From NCBI GenBank assembly GCA_030704615.1, contig CM060731.1:38004001-38068000 (forward strand): 64,000 bases of DNA, read 5' to 3'. The DNA is from Takakia lepidozioides. Taxonomy: Eukaryota; Streptophyta; Takakiopsida; Takakiales; Takakiaceae. A model generated the notes under the pieces. The model was not told the origin of the DNA and did not search any database. It saw only the letters and a program-made list of their open reading frames with translations. This document shows positions 40,620-52,030 of this stretch, piece after piece. Position numbers and translations under genes: made by a program. Numbering within the stretch: position 1 is the stretch's first letter; the number at the start of each line of letters is the position of its first letter.

Positions 40620-41390
40620 AAATCATTTGAACACAAACGATGGGTTCATCTTTTGAATCAATATCAATTGACCTGATACTCGACACGTACCTCTGACAAT
40701 GTATCTCGAACACACTCGCAATGTTTGAAAGCAATAAAAAATCATTTGAACAGCGAACGATGGGTTCACCCTTTCAATCAATTTTGATTGACTTCATACT
40801 TGAGAGGAACATGTGACAAAGGTATGTCGAACACACTCGCAAAGATTGGAAGCAATCAAAAATCATTTGTACAGCGAACGATGGGTTCACCCTTTCAATC
40901 AATTTCGATTGACCTGATACTCGACACGTACCTCTGACAAGGTATGTCCAACACACTCGCAATGTTTGAAAGCAATAAAAAAATCATTTGAACAGCGAAC
41001 GATGGGTTCACCCTTTCAATCAATTTTGATTGACTTCATACTTGAGAAGAGCATGTGACAAGGTATGTCGAACACACTCACAAAGATTGGAAGTAATAAA
41101 AAATCATTTGAACAACGAACGATGGGTTCACCCTCTGAGCCAATTTTGATTGACCGCATACTTGAGAGAAGCCTGTGAGAAGGCATGTCCAACACTCTCG
41201 CAAAGATACGAAGCAATCAAAATTCATTTGAACAGTTCACGATGGGTTCACCCTTTCAATCAAATTTGCTTCACCTGATACTTGAGAGGACCTCTGACAA
41301 GATATGTCCAACACACTCGCAAAGAATGAAAGCAATAAAAATTCATTTGAACAGCGAACGATGAGTTCACCTTTTTAATCAATTTCTACG
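40618..41390. repeat. Tandem array of ~120-bp units
   Basis: The phrase AATCATTTGAACAGCGAACG followed by GATGGGTTCACCC recurs at about 40620, 40740, 40860, 40983, 41102, 41222 and 41342, giving six to seven units of ~120 bp. Each contains a CAATCAATTTTGATTG near-palindrome. The array begins exactly where the G1 LTR breaks off. It has the period and divergence of a satellite or minisatellite. Confidence 0.85.
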
Positions 41391-41394
41391 CGAT

Positions 41395-42160
41395 CGCCAG
41401 TGGGGGCTCGGAACCTCCCGGTCCCCATCACTTTTTTATTTTTTTCCTTTGTTTTTTGTACCCCTGCGGCTACTGTTGTGGCGGTCGCCGGTTGGGGAGT
41501 CGGGATCGCAAGACTTTCTTAAAATTTGTTTACCCATTCAGCGGTCCTTTATTTTGGTTTTTTTTTTTAAAAATAAAAACAAATTAAAACCCAGGAGGCG
41601 ACTGCTGTGGCGGTCGCCGATTGGGGGCTCGGGACCGCGAGTCTGGCGGTCCGCACCTTTTTTTTTTTTTAATGTTTCCACTTGGTTTTTTACCCATGAG
41701 GCGACGGCTTCGGCGGTCGGCGATTGGGGGCTCGGGACCGCGAGACTGGCGGTCCCCACCTTTTTGGTTTTTTGTTTCCACTTGTTTTTGTACCCATGAG
41801 GTGATCGCCTCGGTGGTCGCTGATGAGGGGCTCGGGACCGCCAGACTGGCGGTCCCCACCTTTTCATTTTGTTTCCTTTTGTTTTTGTACCCATGAGGCG
41901 ACCGCTGCGGCGGTCGCCGTTTGGGGGCTCGGGACCGCCAGACTGGCGGTCCCCATGTCGCTCCTGGCTGTGTGGGGGGGGGGGTGGGGGGGGGGTGGGG
42001 GGGCTGCCAGGCGACCGCTATAGTGGCGGTCGCCACCATCGCCATGTCACCCAGCACACAAGCGACTGCCACTGTGGCGGTCGTCGGAATCGCCACGTCA
42101 TGTGCCCCGTAGGCGACCACCATTGTGGCAGTCGCCCGTCTTGCGACCCTTCCTGCCCTC
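41395..42160. repeat. GC-rich hairpin minisatellite with G-runs
   Basis: About five ~100-bp units (41466, 41593, 41696, 41798 and 41894 onward) each combine a GGCGACCGC…GCGGTCGCC stem, a GGGACCGC…GCGGTCC stem and a T-rich spacer ending TACCCATGAG. Three further hairpins follow at about 42011, 42060 and 42112. In two units GGGACCGCCAG-A-CTGGCGGTCCC is a perfect 11-bp stem. A G-rich run at about 41966-42008 could form a G-quadruplex. The open frames across it on both strands are composition artefacts. Confidence 0.85.
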
Positions 42161-42194
42161 TTAAAGTGTAGTGTATTAATTGGAAGAGGGCAAT

Positions 42195-42260
42195 GGCTGT
42201 GGGCTTGGGGCGCTTATAAAGGAGGGTAGGCCCCTCTTCACTTTCACTCCAATCTCAGCT
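42195..42260 (+). promoter_or_regulatory. Candidate TATA promoter upstream of the RING-finger gene
   Basis: GCTTATAAAGGAGGG at about 42210-42224 is a good plant-type TATA box, followed by a pyrimidine-rich start region (CTCTTCACTTTCACTCC). The next recognisable coding sequence begins near 42627, so an intron or long leader must intervene; TTCTCTGCAG at about 42572-42581 is a possible splice acceptor. Confidence 0.5.
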
Positions 42261-42626
42261 TTGTTGCCCTCGGATGCGTGACATTCGTGGAAGAGAGTTG
42301 GCTAGGAGGGGCCCATGGAAAGGGGTCATGAAGTTTTGCCTTTTCTTCCATGGAAACCACTGGTAAACCTTTGAACCCTTTTCATTTGATTTAAACTATT
42401 TTTCAAATGTTGTGTCGTGTAGTTGAAGAGATGCAAGTAGTGAAAAGGGGAGACAAATGGGTCAAGCCTCCTCAGTGTTGACATAGGTACGACATATGTA
42501 AATATATTTTGTAAGTATGATCATGGTGGAGGTAGTCACAAATGATCACTACAGAGTATTGTTTTGGTTCTCTGCAGGGCGATTTGCAGGCCAATATTGA
42601 AGGGTTGTGAATACAAGCACGCATGA

Positions 42627-45084
42627 CATTCCCCGCAAAATGGCTGAAGGAAGCAAAGATGGGCGTCCCGTACCCCAACATATTGGACCTGAGCAGGCAA
42701 GCAACAAATCTTATTGCAAAGATGTAAGGCAACAATTGAACAGCGAAATTTCACAAAATTGGGACATGTTCTGGCCGAAGAGGGTTGGGAGGACTTTCCT
42801 TTGAATTGCAAGTGGACATGGTTTCGATGCACAAAAATACGTGAAAATGCATCATATAAACTGTTTGTGGCCTTTGGAAAGACATGCGGTGCAAACGAGG
42901 CAAAATTGTTCGGAATTCGCTTCCTGCATGAACGAACATTTTCGGCATAGGCCACGTGAGGTGAGCCTTAAATTCTGGGGCGAGGAGTTGTACAAAAACC
43001 AAATTAACGACACCTTAGCAGCTATGGTGTATGTAGAGCTTGTTTTGCACAGAGTTGTGGATTGGCAAACCGCCACAAAGAGGAAGAAGCCGAAAGTATG
43101 GCCTGGTAGTGACATTCCCGACACTTTTGTGCAACAGCTTCAACCCACGGAGCAAGTGCAGGGTAAGTCTGCATTGTTGGAGCATGAGGCTTCAACGCTC
43201 GAATCAATGCAACCAAGTCTCATGAAAGAACTGGCCACACGAGACCGTCGAATCAAAGAATTGGAGGAGCTCGTTGAAAAGCAGAGGAAACAAATACTGA
43301 ACTTGCAAATGAAAGTGGAATCAACTTGCCATTCCGTCGATGTTTATAATTGTACCGCACCAGTCATCCATAGAACCGCCAACTATAAACAGATGCATAC
43401 TGAAGGGAGCCAAGGGGTAGGAGAAATGGTCATGGCAGATTCCAAAGCCAGGCCAATACCCTGGTATATGGAATACATTGTGCCAAAGGAACAACAAATT
43501 GTGAATGAAAGAAGTCGGAAAGGGAAAGAGGTCATGCTTGAATCTGGAGAATGTTCGAGGACAACCGTTCACACTGATTATTTTGGTGAATTGTATGAGG
43601 TGGTTAGGGAGCGGGATACTGCTAGGGCGGTTGCCTCCCGTTTGGCGCACGATATGGACATTCGGAGGTATGTACCAGGGCACTGGGAAAATTGGGTGTG
43701 GTTTGGAAAAAATTTGGCATCATGAGTACGAGAAAAGAAGTGGGCGTTGTCTCAACTACAAGAGATTGCAGGTATGCTAGGCGGCCTTTATCGAGACAAC
43801 ATTACCGCTAACTTGGAGAGGTATAACAATTATATTCGCAATAAGGAGAACTTGCAGTTAATTGGGTTCACCCTCTGGGCTGATGTAGAAGAAATGTTTA
43901 ACCGTTGTTCGCACACAATTTCTAATACCAACATGAGCATTAACTGGCCGGAACTAGAGCTTGAGGAAGAGTGGGATACGAGGCCGCGAAAATCAGCCCA
44001 TGTGAAACTCAATGATCGTACGGATATACCACAAAACCATGTGCCTTCATTCATCACAGATGGATTAGTATGCACGATTTGTGAAAACCCCTTTGGACCA
44101 GAGGAGCACACATGCTTGGGTCTTGTGGGCATTTCTTCCACAACACATGTCTTGTAACAGCTGCCCTTACTCGGTGTGCATGCCCAAAGTGCCATACGCC
44201 AATCCATCGTCAATACTATGAATTGTATGGCTTGGAGGAGATCATGCCAATAGGGTACGAATACAACAGACACAACTTGCCAATGGACCAAGAGCCTTTC
44301 TCGTTTGTCAATTTGCGGCATTGGGGTGAAGTCATGTTGTGGAATCCATATACAAGGATGCATGACCTACTTGCGGAGGATACAAGCAGAGAGTTCAACA
44401 TGGATACATTTTGGGTCACATCAAACTGGGAAATCACGAAATGTGCGCGATGCATACCCAATGCTGAAGAAATAGAACTGTTTTGCCGGCATTTTGGAGG
44501 ACATTGGAGTGAAAGAATAGGTAGGTTCTTCCGAATGCCAGAGTCTCCTGTGACAGGGGTGAATATGGAGAAATACGACGAACAACCACTTGGGAGGATG
44601 TCATTTCAACTCACAATGGAAAGACCATCCATAGAATATATACACCTCCTCGACGCACACAATGTCGATAGTACAGATGAAGAGGAGGAGGATGCAAAAG
44701 CGAGAGAGATGATGGATGAATATAAATCAACAATCAATTCAATGTTGAAGAACTGGAACATATTAGTGGATACCCCGTGGTCTTCCTTATTGGCATTTGG
44801 TGGATGGCCCAACAATAATTGCAGAATTGAATGCAACCTTTGGTTTCAACTACAATGTTGCTTGCAACTTACCTTCACTAGCACGGCGCCAAAATCAACG
44901 TGCCGAAGAAATTACAGAAGCACATTCATCTGTGACACAACGATTGATGGGAGGGGTGGAATATGCTTCTGTTGATAGCGCTATCACGCTTTGATCCATG
45001 TTTCCTCTTTTTCCCTGATGAACTTCCCGTCCCAGTGCTAGACCCTGTTCCAGACATTGCTTGGTATGTTATGGCAAGAAAATG
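42627..45084 (+). pseudogene. Broken RING-finger protein gene
   Basis: Coding-like pieces lie in all three frames: an N-terminal part (42714-42948: LGHVLAEEGWEDFPLNCKW), a middle part (42955-43725: REVSLKFWGEELYKNQ, a coiled coil RRIKELEELVEKQRKQI), a part to 44157 ending CTICENPFGPEEHTC, and from 44112 LGSCGHFFHNTCLV…CACPKCHTPI. Together the last two form a RING finger (C-x2-C … C-x-H … H-x2-C … C-x2-C) split by a one-base frameshift. C-terminal parts follow in two frames (to 44975 and 44797-44994), ending near MARK-stop at 45084. RING proteins are usually E3 ubiquitin ligases. Whether this is a host gene copy or a transposon-carried gene is open. Confidence 0.55.
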
Positions 45085-45462
45085 AAATCAGATCTTGGAA
45101 CAAACTGCACAAAAATAGATTGTCTCCCGACACCCCCCCTCAACTGGCCTAAACCCTTCCCCCTCCCAAATCGGTTTGTGCACCTTTTCGGTCACACGCT
45201 GGACGTGACTCCAAACCAATTCTCTCGTCAGTTCAAGGATAAAAAACTCAAAAATCTCCCCCCTCAAATGCCAAGCACCCTTGCCTAAGCCAATTCTCTC
45301 GTCAGTTCAGGGAAAAAAAAATCAAAGACCTCCCGCCTGCCCTTTTATACCCCTCCACCCTCCGCCCTGCCCATACCCCCAAACCCAACCCCCCACCCGC
45401 ATCCCGCCACACAGCGATCGCCCATCCCGCACGCGGCGCCACGTGGTGGTCCCGCCACTGTG
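45085..45462. other. C-rich intergenic stretch with direct repeat and minus-strand TATA
   Basis: The phrase CCAATTCTCTCGTCAGTTCA followed by an A-rich tract and CTCCC occurs twice (about 45217 and 45290). On minus GGTATAAAAGGGC at about 45352-45340 is a TATA-like box pointing left. No protein is recognised. The stretch ends abruptly at 45463 where element F begins. Confidence 0.45.
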
Positions 45463-46769
45463 ATCATAAAGATCATCTTCTGTATCTGTATCTTAACTCC
45501 TCTTATCAATCCCAATGGCTGTACACTTCTTTGATCTGCCATTGTTACTGTAAATGGGGCTGGTTTCATGTTACTTAGACCAAGCTTCTTCCTTAATTGG
45601 TCTGTCATGATATTTACTCCAGAGCCTCCATCTATCAGTACATCAGTTAGTTCTGTGCTTCCAATTCTCAATTGGATTACTGGCATAGAATCATCAAAGT
45701 CCATGACTGTTTCTCGCCCTTCCGGCTTCACATTATAACTGGTCACCTTGCTGTTCAGGTCTGTGTTTCCTGTCTCCTGGGCAATTCGATTGATTGCTTG
45801 ATACAGCCTGTGCCTACAATAAGGTGCCATAGCTAATAGCTATCCAATGGTAATTTCTGCTTTGGTCTGGCATATTACTTCAGCCAAAGTCTCTTCATTA
45901 CTTTGCATGTCTGCATCTTCCTTCTTCCTTTCTTCCTCACTCCCTTCTTTTTCTCCATCAGAATTAGAGGAATCTGCCACAGGAATATCAGTACTCTTTT
46001 GCATTTCCCTTATAGTATCTGCCACTTCCTTGTGCAGTTCCTTCTCATCTTTCCAAGTCTCTTCATCTTCAGGCATATCATTGCCACTTCCATTATCATC
46101 TTCTTCCTCTTCTACTGGAGGTATTAGTTTGGCTTTACTTCTTGTTACTATCATTGTACTTACTTCTGGTACAACACATGGCCTAACCATGTGAGCTGCC
46201 ACCACTGGGCCCTCATTCACAGGAGCTCTCATCTCATTCTGGTGTCTTATCCAGAATGAACAGGCTGCCTTGCGATGTCCTGGCTGATTACAATAGTAAC
46301 ATAGCTCTTCACCATTGGGTCCTCGCCCTTGGTCTGTTCTTGGATTATTTCTATAATCCTGATTCCCGGGCTGGTAATTCCCCCTTGGATTACCCTGATA
46401 GTTGCCTCTGGAATTTCCTTGGTAATTCCCTCTTGAATTACCTCTCCCTTCCATGCCATTGTTATAACCACCAGACCTACCATAGTGGTCCTGATCATTG
46501 TTTCTTCTTGGCTGGGGCTGCACCTGATGCACCCTTACTTGCCTAGGTTCTCTTGCAGCTGTCCTTCTGTTGTAGTAACAATTCTCAGTAGAATGGTTAT
46601 CCATTTTACAGATAGTACAGTGTTTCTCCTTCATGTGGCATTCTGTGGTGGTATGGCCTTCATTCTGGCACTTTGCACACCATACACCCTTCCTCCAATG
46701 TGTTGCAGCCTCTGTGGCATACTTCTTCAAGATTTCTTCCAATTTTTTTTCATAGTTATCCCTCTTCAA
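45463..46769 (-). pseudogene. Nucleocapsid and protease of element F
   Basis: The 309-codon frame (46769-45840) holds CAKCQNEGHTTTEC, CTICKMDNHSTENC, RGNYQ repeats, CYYCNQPGHRKAAC and an acidic linker. An apparent stop near 45840 (TAG for a Gln/Leu codon) separates it from the protease frame (45830-45463) with PVIQLRIGSTELTDVLID followed by GGSGVNIM. The protease active site is intact, but the element is truncated 3' of the domain. Confidence 0.85.
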
Positions 46770-46795
46770 TTTCTCCTTTCTCTTACTCTTTCTTT

Positions 46796-47275
46796 TTAGT
46801 TCTTGCTCTTCTTCTTCATCTGACTCATCCTCAGAGTCCTCATCTTTTTTTTTTCTCTCCTGAGCATTCCCAATTGCTCAATTCTGTTCGCAGTTTCAAA
46901 TGCCTCCTCCACTGTATTATGGGGTAACATATCCACTTTCTTTTGCAACTCTGGTCTTAGTCCACTCACAAACCAAGTCTTCTGTAAACCGGGTGCTGGT
47001 ACTGCAGCCAGCTTTTTCATCATCAATTCCATCTTCTCCATATACTCTTCAACAGTTGCATGCTTCTTCTGCTTCAGCTGTTGTAAACTTCCATACACTT
47101 CATCCTCAGTTTTACTTGTTCTGAACCTATTTCGAAATGCTGTATTCAAGCCATTCCAGGTTAAGAAATGATTATCAGGGAATCTTGCATACCATTCACT
47201 TGCTTTCTTGATAAGTGAACAAGGAAACAGTCTCATCTTGGCATCATCGCCATTCTCATTGTTCACTATACACAT
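46796..47275 (-). pseudogene. gag capsid of element F
   Basis: Same capsid core as in E (LIKKASEWYARFPD, LTWNGLNTAFRNRF, WFVSGLRPELQKKVDM). A run of A on minus (46849-46857) adds a frameshift at its C-terminal end; the N-terminal side is shifted near 47275-47330. Confidence 0.85.
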
Positions 47276-48901
47276 GTGCTCAAATTGGCTAATGTGTACA
47301 TCGGGATCCCCTTTTCCTGAATATATTGGAAAGGGTGGTTTGCCCGTGTTGGTTGTAACGCCATCTGTGGCCCTACCTTCTGCCCACTGACAGGTGCTGG
47401 CATCCTTGCTGTTGCTGGTCCTTCTGGACCTGTTGTTTTTGTGGTGGATCTTCCACCAAGTGGTGGCCCTTGAGCACTCCCTGCTTCTGGCCCCACGATA
47501 TTCACAGTATTCCCAGCTTCAGTTGCACTACTTCCCACACTCCCTGTCCCCCCAGAGCCAGATCCAGGCAGCCCGCCTGATCCCCTGAGCCGACACCTTC
47601 GTTGGCCTGTGATCCAAGTGCTCCACTTGATCCAGGTCCAACGGGTTGGGATGTCCTGGTTGTAGTCTCAACCTCAGCTATTGGGTCTACTTCTTCATAT
47701 TCTTCCTCTTCCAATTTCTTCTCTCTGTTTTCATCCTCCAAGTTCTGCCCTTGGGTTTCTTCTTCACTCATGTAACTCAACTGTAATGTTATTGGAGAGT
47801 CTGAATTCTCCGTTGGCTCTGCCACATCCTCTTCTCCTTCTTCACCTTCTGCTTCAGAAACTGGAGTTCCTGCTTTTGGTGTTCCATGCCAACTCTTATC
47901 AAAGATTTCTGTCAAATCTTTTATCCAAGGATGTACCTCAGATCTTTCACCTCGTGATTGATCTTCTTCCTGTACCAATTCCCTTGCAAAGAAACAGAAG
48001 GAGTGGCATCCAACTCTAGTTCTTCCGGTATAGGTGATGTACTCTTTGATCTTATTGGTGTGAGAGGTCCAGATGATTCCCCTATGTCTATTCCTCTCTC
48101 CCAAAGATATGGATAATTAGCTTTCAGATAGCTTTCTCTTTTTGCTGAATATCTCTGGCGTCTAGCTTCTCTTTCATCACTCATGTCCCATGTCTTTCAT
48201 TTCTTTTAATGTGGCAATAACCAAAACTCTCTTCTGTAATATCTCTCGTATATGCCTGGGTTTCTTTCAAGCTTCAATGCACCCTTGGCTATACTTGAAG
48301 TCTCCGTTACCATATAACCATATGGCAAACAAGTCTGAAAAGCTGTTCTTGGTGTGAGTTTGATCCACAAAATATCCTTTGGAATCCAATTCTTTACCAG
48401 TACAAGCTCTTCATGCATATGAGTATAAACATTCACCTTTCTTTCTTCCCAGCCTTCAAACTCTACTCGCTTAATGGATAGCAATGCTATCACATAAACC
48501 AATGTTGGTAACCAACGTGCTCTTCCTCTACAGGCTACCTGATAAATCTTTATCACTCCTTTCTCCAGACCCCATTCCGGATCAGCATCATGCACTCGCT
48601 TAAGAATATTTTCTTTACAACCGTCTGGCAATTCCAAGAACCTTTGAAAGAATTGTTTGGACAATCTTTCTTCCTTCGTTCCACAGGGAATTTGATTCAC
48701 TTCAAATTCTTTAATGGTCCAACCACCATGATCCCACCAGATGCCTGTCACATCTGGTTGTTCATGACTCAGTTCCCCAGTATGGTCGCCAAATGTCGCG
48801 CGGCTTTTACTCACCCATCCCTTCGCTATTCGAGGCGGAAACTCCAAGATAGAAGAGTTGGAAATCTCTAAGTACTCAGCCCGCGCAGAACAATCAGTCA
48901 T
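47276..48901 (-). pseudogene. gag leader of element F, with 354-bp cassette
   Basis: From the LTR-internal ATG at 48901 the frame crosses the PBS and reaches EKGVIK. It then enters a cassette (48551-48198) encoding ARWLPTLVYVIALLS, LVLVKNWIPKDILW and RRAFQTCLPYGYM-type sequence, ending in a stop just before the cassette's end. Beyond it the leader resumes with MSDEREARRQRYSAKRES, the acidic EEEYEEVDP block and the Gly/Ser linker, with several frameshifts. Element B lacks the cassette. Confidence 0.75.
48775..48791 (-). other. Primer-binding site of element F
   Basis: Same TGGCGACCATACTGGGG and TT spacer as in A and B, following the LTR end GCGACA at 48794. Confidence 0.75.
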
Positions 48902-49680
48902 GACCTACAGCTAGTGTATCATGGGGGTGTTTCCTATTTGTTTCCCTTTTGACATTCATGTTAGCTACCTTACCATTTATAATTAAGTATCAGTTTGCTT
49001 TATCAATCTATTGGATTCCATCAACTCATCCATTCATTCCACAGCTTCACTCAGATCTCTCTACACAGTGTGATTGTATCGTAAAAGTATCCGATTATGA
49101 TTTATCAGGTATCAGGCCGAAGCCATCGTGTCTCTAATCTGCTCTACAATATCATTACAGCCTTGCATATAACAAGCATCTACTCATCATCTCTCTATCT
49201 TCACTTCCGTTCTTCATCTCTGCCCGATCCCCTCTCCTCCATGACCAAGAAGTCCTCCACCCAATGATATTTCCAAAATTCCCCGCTTCTCCCTTTATCT
49301 TCCTACCCGTGGTTCTAACCGTTTCCCTCACTAACCGTCGTCTGTGAACTAACATGTTCCCTTTGCAGGTGTTGTTCCCCACAGTCGTTCCCTGTCCTGC
49401 TCTCCGTTCCCTATGATCGTGACAGCTGTGTCAAGCTGTGACTGGCTGTGTGAAACTGTGACGGGCTGTGACTGGTTGTGCGACTGTGTTTGGCTGTGTC
49501 GGGCTGTGACTGGCTGTGTGGCTGTGTCGGCTGTGACGACTGTGACGGGCTGTGTTGGCTGTGTCGGCTGTGACTACTGTGACGGGCTGTGTAACCCCCC
49601 TCTATAGTGCGCTGCTGTCACCCCTAAGGCTCCTGTTGGTCTCAGTCTGTGCAAAAATTAAGGGTACCTTACAGATCCTG
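48794..49680 (-). repeat. 5' LTR of element F, tip missing
   Basis: Complete from the CAGGATCTGTAAGGTACCC block (49680) to GCGACA (48794). It contains the tandem repeat (about 49425-49600) and the GTGAGT site (48814-48809). The first ~34 bp of the LTR are absent and reappear on plus at 50246-50277. Confidence 0.85.
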
Positions 49681-50245
49681 TGCCCTTTGCCTTCAACACT
49701 ATGAAAATGACCTCCTGCAGATCTTACACTAGAAGAGCTATGCGCTCTTTCTATACTGTGCAAAAGTTTCGGGTTACCACTAACATGTTTGCTTGCTCCC
49801 GAATCAACGTACCAATCTTCATCCTCGATTTCTGCAACAAGGGCATTCTTTTCGACTTCAAGTGTTGCCATCGCAGCTTCCAGAATTCTATTGTGGTATC
49901 TGAAGTATCACCCCCATCAGCTTCATCGTCAGGCTCATTCTCCTCTTTAATTGCGTTGACTTGTCGATTTCTGGCTTTGAGAATTTTTTCGTAAGGAGGC
50001 ACAGTTCTTTGCCCAATGACCAAACTTACCACATCTGTTGCACGTCATTGTCTGCTTTCTATCGCCAGTCTGCTTTCCTCCAAACTTTTGATCTCCCTCA
50101 GGCCTCCTTCGAAACTTCACCCACAAAGCCTCTTTGTCCTTCTTTTTGTTTTTCAGCTCCCTCCTGCTTTCTTCGTGTAGCAATTTTGCAGTCAGTTCAT
50201 CAAGTGTGGGAAGATCTTTTTGACTCAATATAGATTAAACATAAC
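49681..50245 (-). pseudogene. Ty1/copia gag-protease fragment (inverted segment)
   Basis: On minus it encodes LDELTAKLLHEESRRELK, the zinc knuckle CNRCGKFGHWAKNC, an acidic linker and the copia protease WYVDSGASKHVSG with the following GGHFHSVEGKG. This is the canonical copia gag-to-protease order. Two frameshifts break it. The sequence continues on plus after 50277. Confidence 0.85.
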
Positions 50246-50277
50246 TGTTAGAGGACTGTCTGGGACTTAGACACTTA
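50246..50277 (+). repeat. First 32 bp of a family T LTR
   Basis: TGTTAGAGGACTGTCTGGGA followed by CTTAGACACTTA is the start of a family T LTR in plus orientation. It supplies what is missing from the tip of F's LTR, apart from two bases. Confidence 0.85.
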
Positions 50278-50505
50278 AGGGAGAGAAACTTTACAGCGTC
50301 CACAGGAAGGTGTTAGAGAGACAGAGAGAGAGGTGCGGGACATCGGACAGACAAAGGCTTCCAAAATGAGACGCAGAAAAAAGTCTTGCCTTTTGGTGTG
50401 CATGTAGTTGTTACAATTCATTATATGCATGTGGCAATTCCTTTGGAGGGACCAGTGGTGCAATAAAGAAAATTACAGATGTTCTGTATGTGCCTGGGTT
50501 GAGGA
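50278..50505 (+). pseudogene. Ty1/copia protease-end fragment
   Basis: The copia phrase KITDVLYVPGLRK (about 50467-50505) lies on plus, while the protease preceding it is on minus at 49681-49871. Only together do they make a normal copia protease region. It ends at the junction with G2. Confidence 0.75.
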
Positions 50506-52030
50506 AGAAATGGTGGCCGGGGGCGAGGTGGAGCACCTCAAAGAGCATAAGGTGGTCAGGCATGAGGTGCAAGACGAGGCCAAGCACAACATGGCCAAGG
50601 TCGTGGAGGTCAGGGCATTGACCAAGGCATGGCCAACCGGCTTAGGAGGAACGGGGGGTGGACCCTCACGTCTTGGAGCTGGTACTACATGAGTTGTGGC
50701 CATGGCAGCAAGCCTCTGCTCTACCAACAGCGTCATCTTGATGGAGGAGACATGGCAGGCATGGGAGTCATGGGATTTATGTGCGGGGCAACACTTGAAT
50801 GGCCCACTTATACAGGTGGATTCTGCTGCAGCCGTGACTCGAGGAATAGCACGAGTTCATGAGCCACGAGGAGCAGAGGTGGAGTTAGATCCACAGCGTG
50901 GGGAGGCAAGCCGTCAGGCCAGGCTGCCTCAATCATTCACATTGGCGGAGACAGTGTTGACGCCATCCATGGCACATAGTTCTCGCCCCACGGATACCGA
51001 GGCGGAGGTTATTGTGCCATTGGGGAGAGCTACACATGCAGCGCCGATACCTGCTGCTAAGGCTAGTGCAGCGAGTGTGCTGTTGGGGGCGGCCACCTCT
51101 GTGTGTCAGGCCCCACTGTTCTCGGCAACCATGATTGCGACGCCGGGGGTAAGACCAGCTGTAGTGTTCAGACTAGCAACAACACTGTGTGAGAGTGGGG
51201 AGGTCACTTCATCTTCTGCGGAGTTAGTGGAAAGTGTAGTGGCGGAAGGATCCTTGGATTTGAGGGTCAAGACTGCCACGGCTGCGCCATGGCAAGCTGC
51301 AGCTGCGAGGTTGACGGAGCTGCCAGCTAGGCCAGCCTTTGAACGGGCTATGGTGACACCTGGAGTTGTTTTGTTGGATAAGCAGGATGGTGTTTTCTGT
51401 TTGAGTGGGCCGGCGGGCAAGAGGTTTCAGCCACTACGAGTACTGCTGGACTCGGGAGCTCAGCCACTTATGCTGGGCAGAGCTGCTATCGCAGGTTTGG
51501 GGCACAGAGGCGGACATGGAGCCTTGTTCTTTCCAGATACAGACATCTCTGGGGGGATCAGAGAGGGCTCGAGGCATGACACGCCATGAGTTGTTCATTA
51601 TACTACAGCCGAATTATCCTACAGATGGCTCAGTTATGCGAGCCAAGGCCATTGTGACGGACGCAATTTCATATGATGTGTTGGTTGGTGGGGCAGTATT
51701 ATATCCCATGGGCTTCACCCTGGATTTTTGGGAGGAGTCGGCCTCGTATAGGCCTGGATGGCAATCAGGAGATGGCCGTTGTTTGCAACTCCCTATGACA
51801 TTCATTGGGGGTGTTGCAGCTGCCCAGCGGGGCAAGATACCGATACTAACAGCCTTCACAGGTATAATGAGTTGGCTTGGAGAATTGCTAGAAAGCAATG
51901 CTCATGCAGAGAATGTGCCACCTCCAGCAGAGCAAGATGATATGTATGGTACGGCGGAGTTGCCTACCATGGTTGCTCACACTCCATTATGGGGCATGAG
52001 CAAAGATTTGCAGCAGGCTGCTGATAGACG
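50506..52030 (+). pseudogene. Protease region of element G2
   Basis: An open frame (50696-51589) contains the Ala/Thr/Val-rich linker (AASVLLGAATSVCQAPLFSA) and the protease active site LRVLLDSGAQPLMLGRAA. A one-base shift near 51505 moves it to the frame continued by DVLVGGAVLYPMGFTLDFW. From there the frame runs without a stop through the linker PPPAEQDDMYGTAELP into the methyltransferase, showing that protease and methyltransferase are one polypeptide. Confidence 0.85.

Larger units (their letters stand above)
45463..49680 (-). mobile_element. Element F: 5' half of a family T element
   Basis: Read on minus: LTR (49680-48794, lacking its first ~34 bp), PBS, gag leader with the 354-bp cassette, capsid, nucleocapsid and protease, ending in the protease-RT linker (…MIFMITV) at 45463. 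Everything downstream is lost. The missing LTR tip lies inverted at 50246-50277. Confidence 0.85.

Noticed and set aside
40618-41390. CRISPR-like regular repeats
   Set aside because: The whole ~120-bp unit is repeated with no unique spacers, and the context is eukaryotic.
41538-42123. Arg/Pro-rich proteins on both strands over the hairpin minisatellite
   Set aside because: They are open frames made by GC-rich repeats, present in several frames at once.
48198-48551. The gag-leader cassette as a spliceosomal intron
   Set aside because: Sliding the boundaries along the CTTT repeat never gives GT…AG ends producing the exact B sequence, and most of the cassette is open and protein-like.
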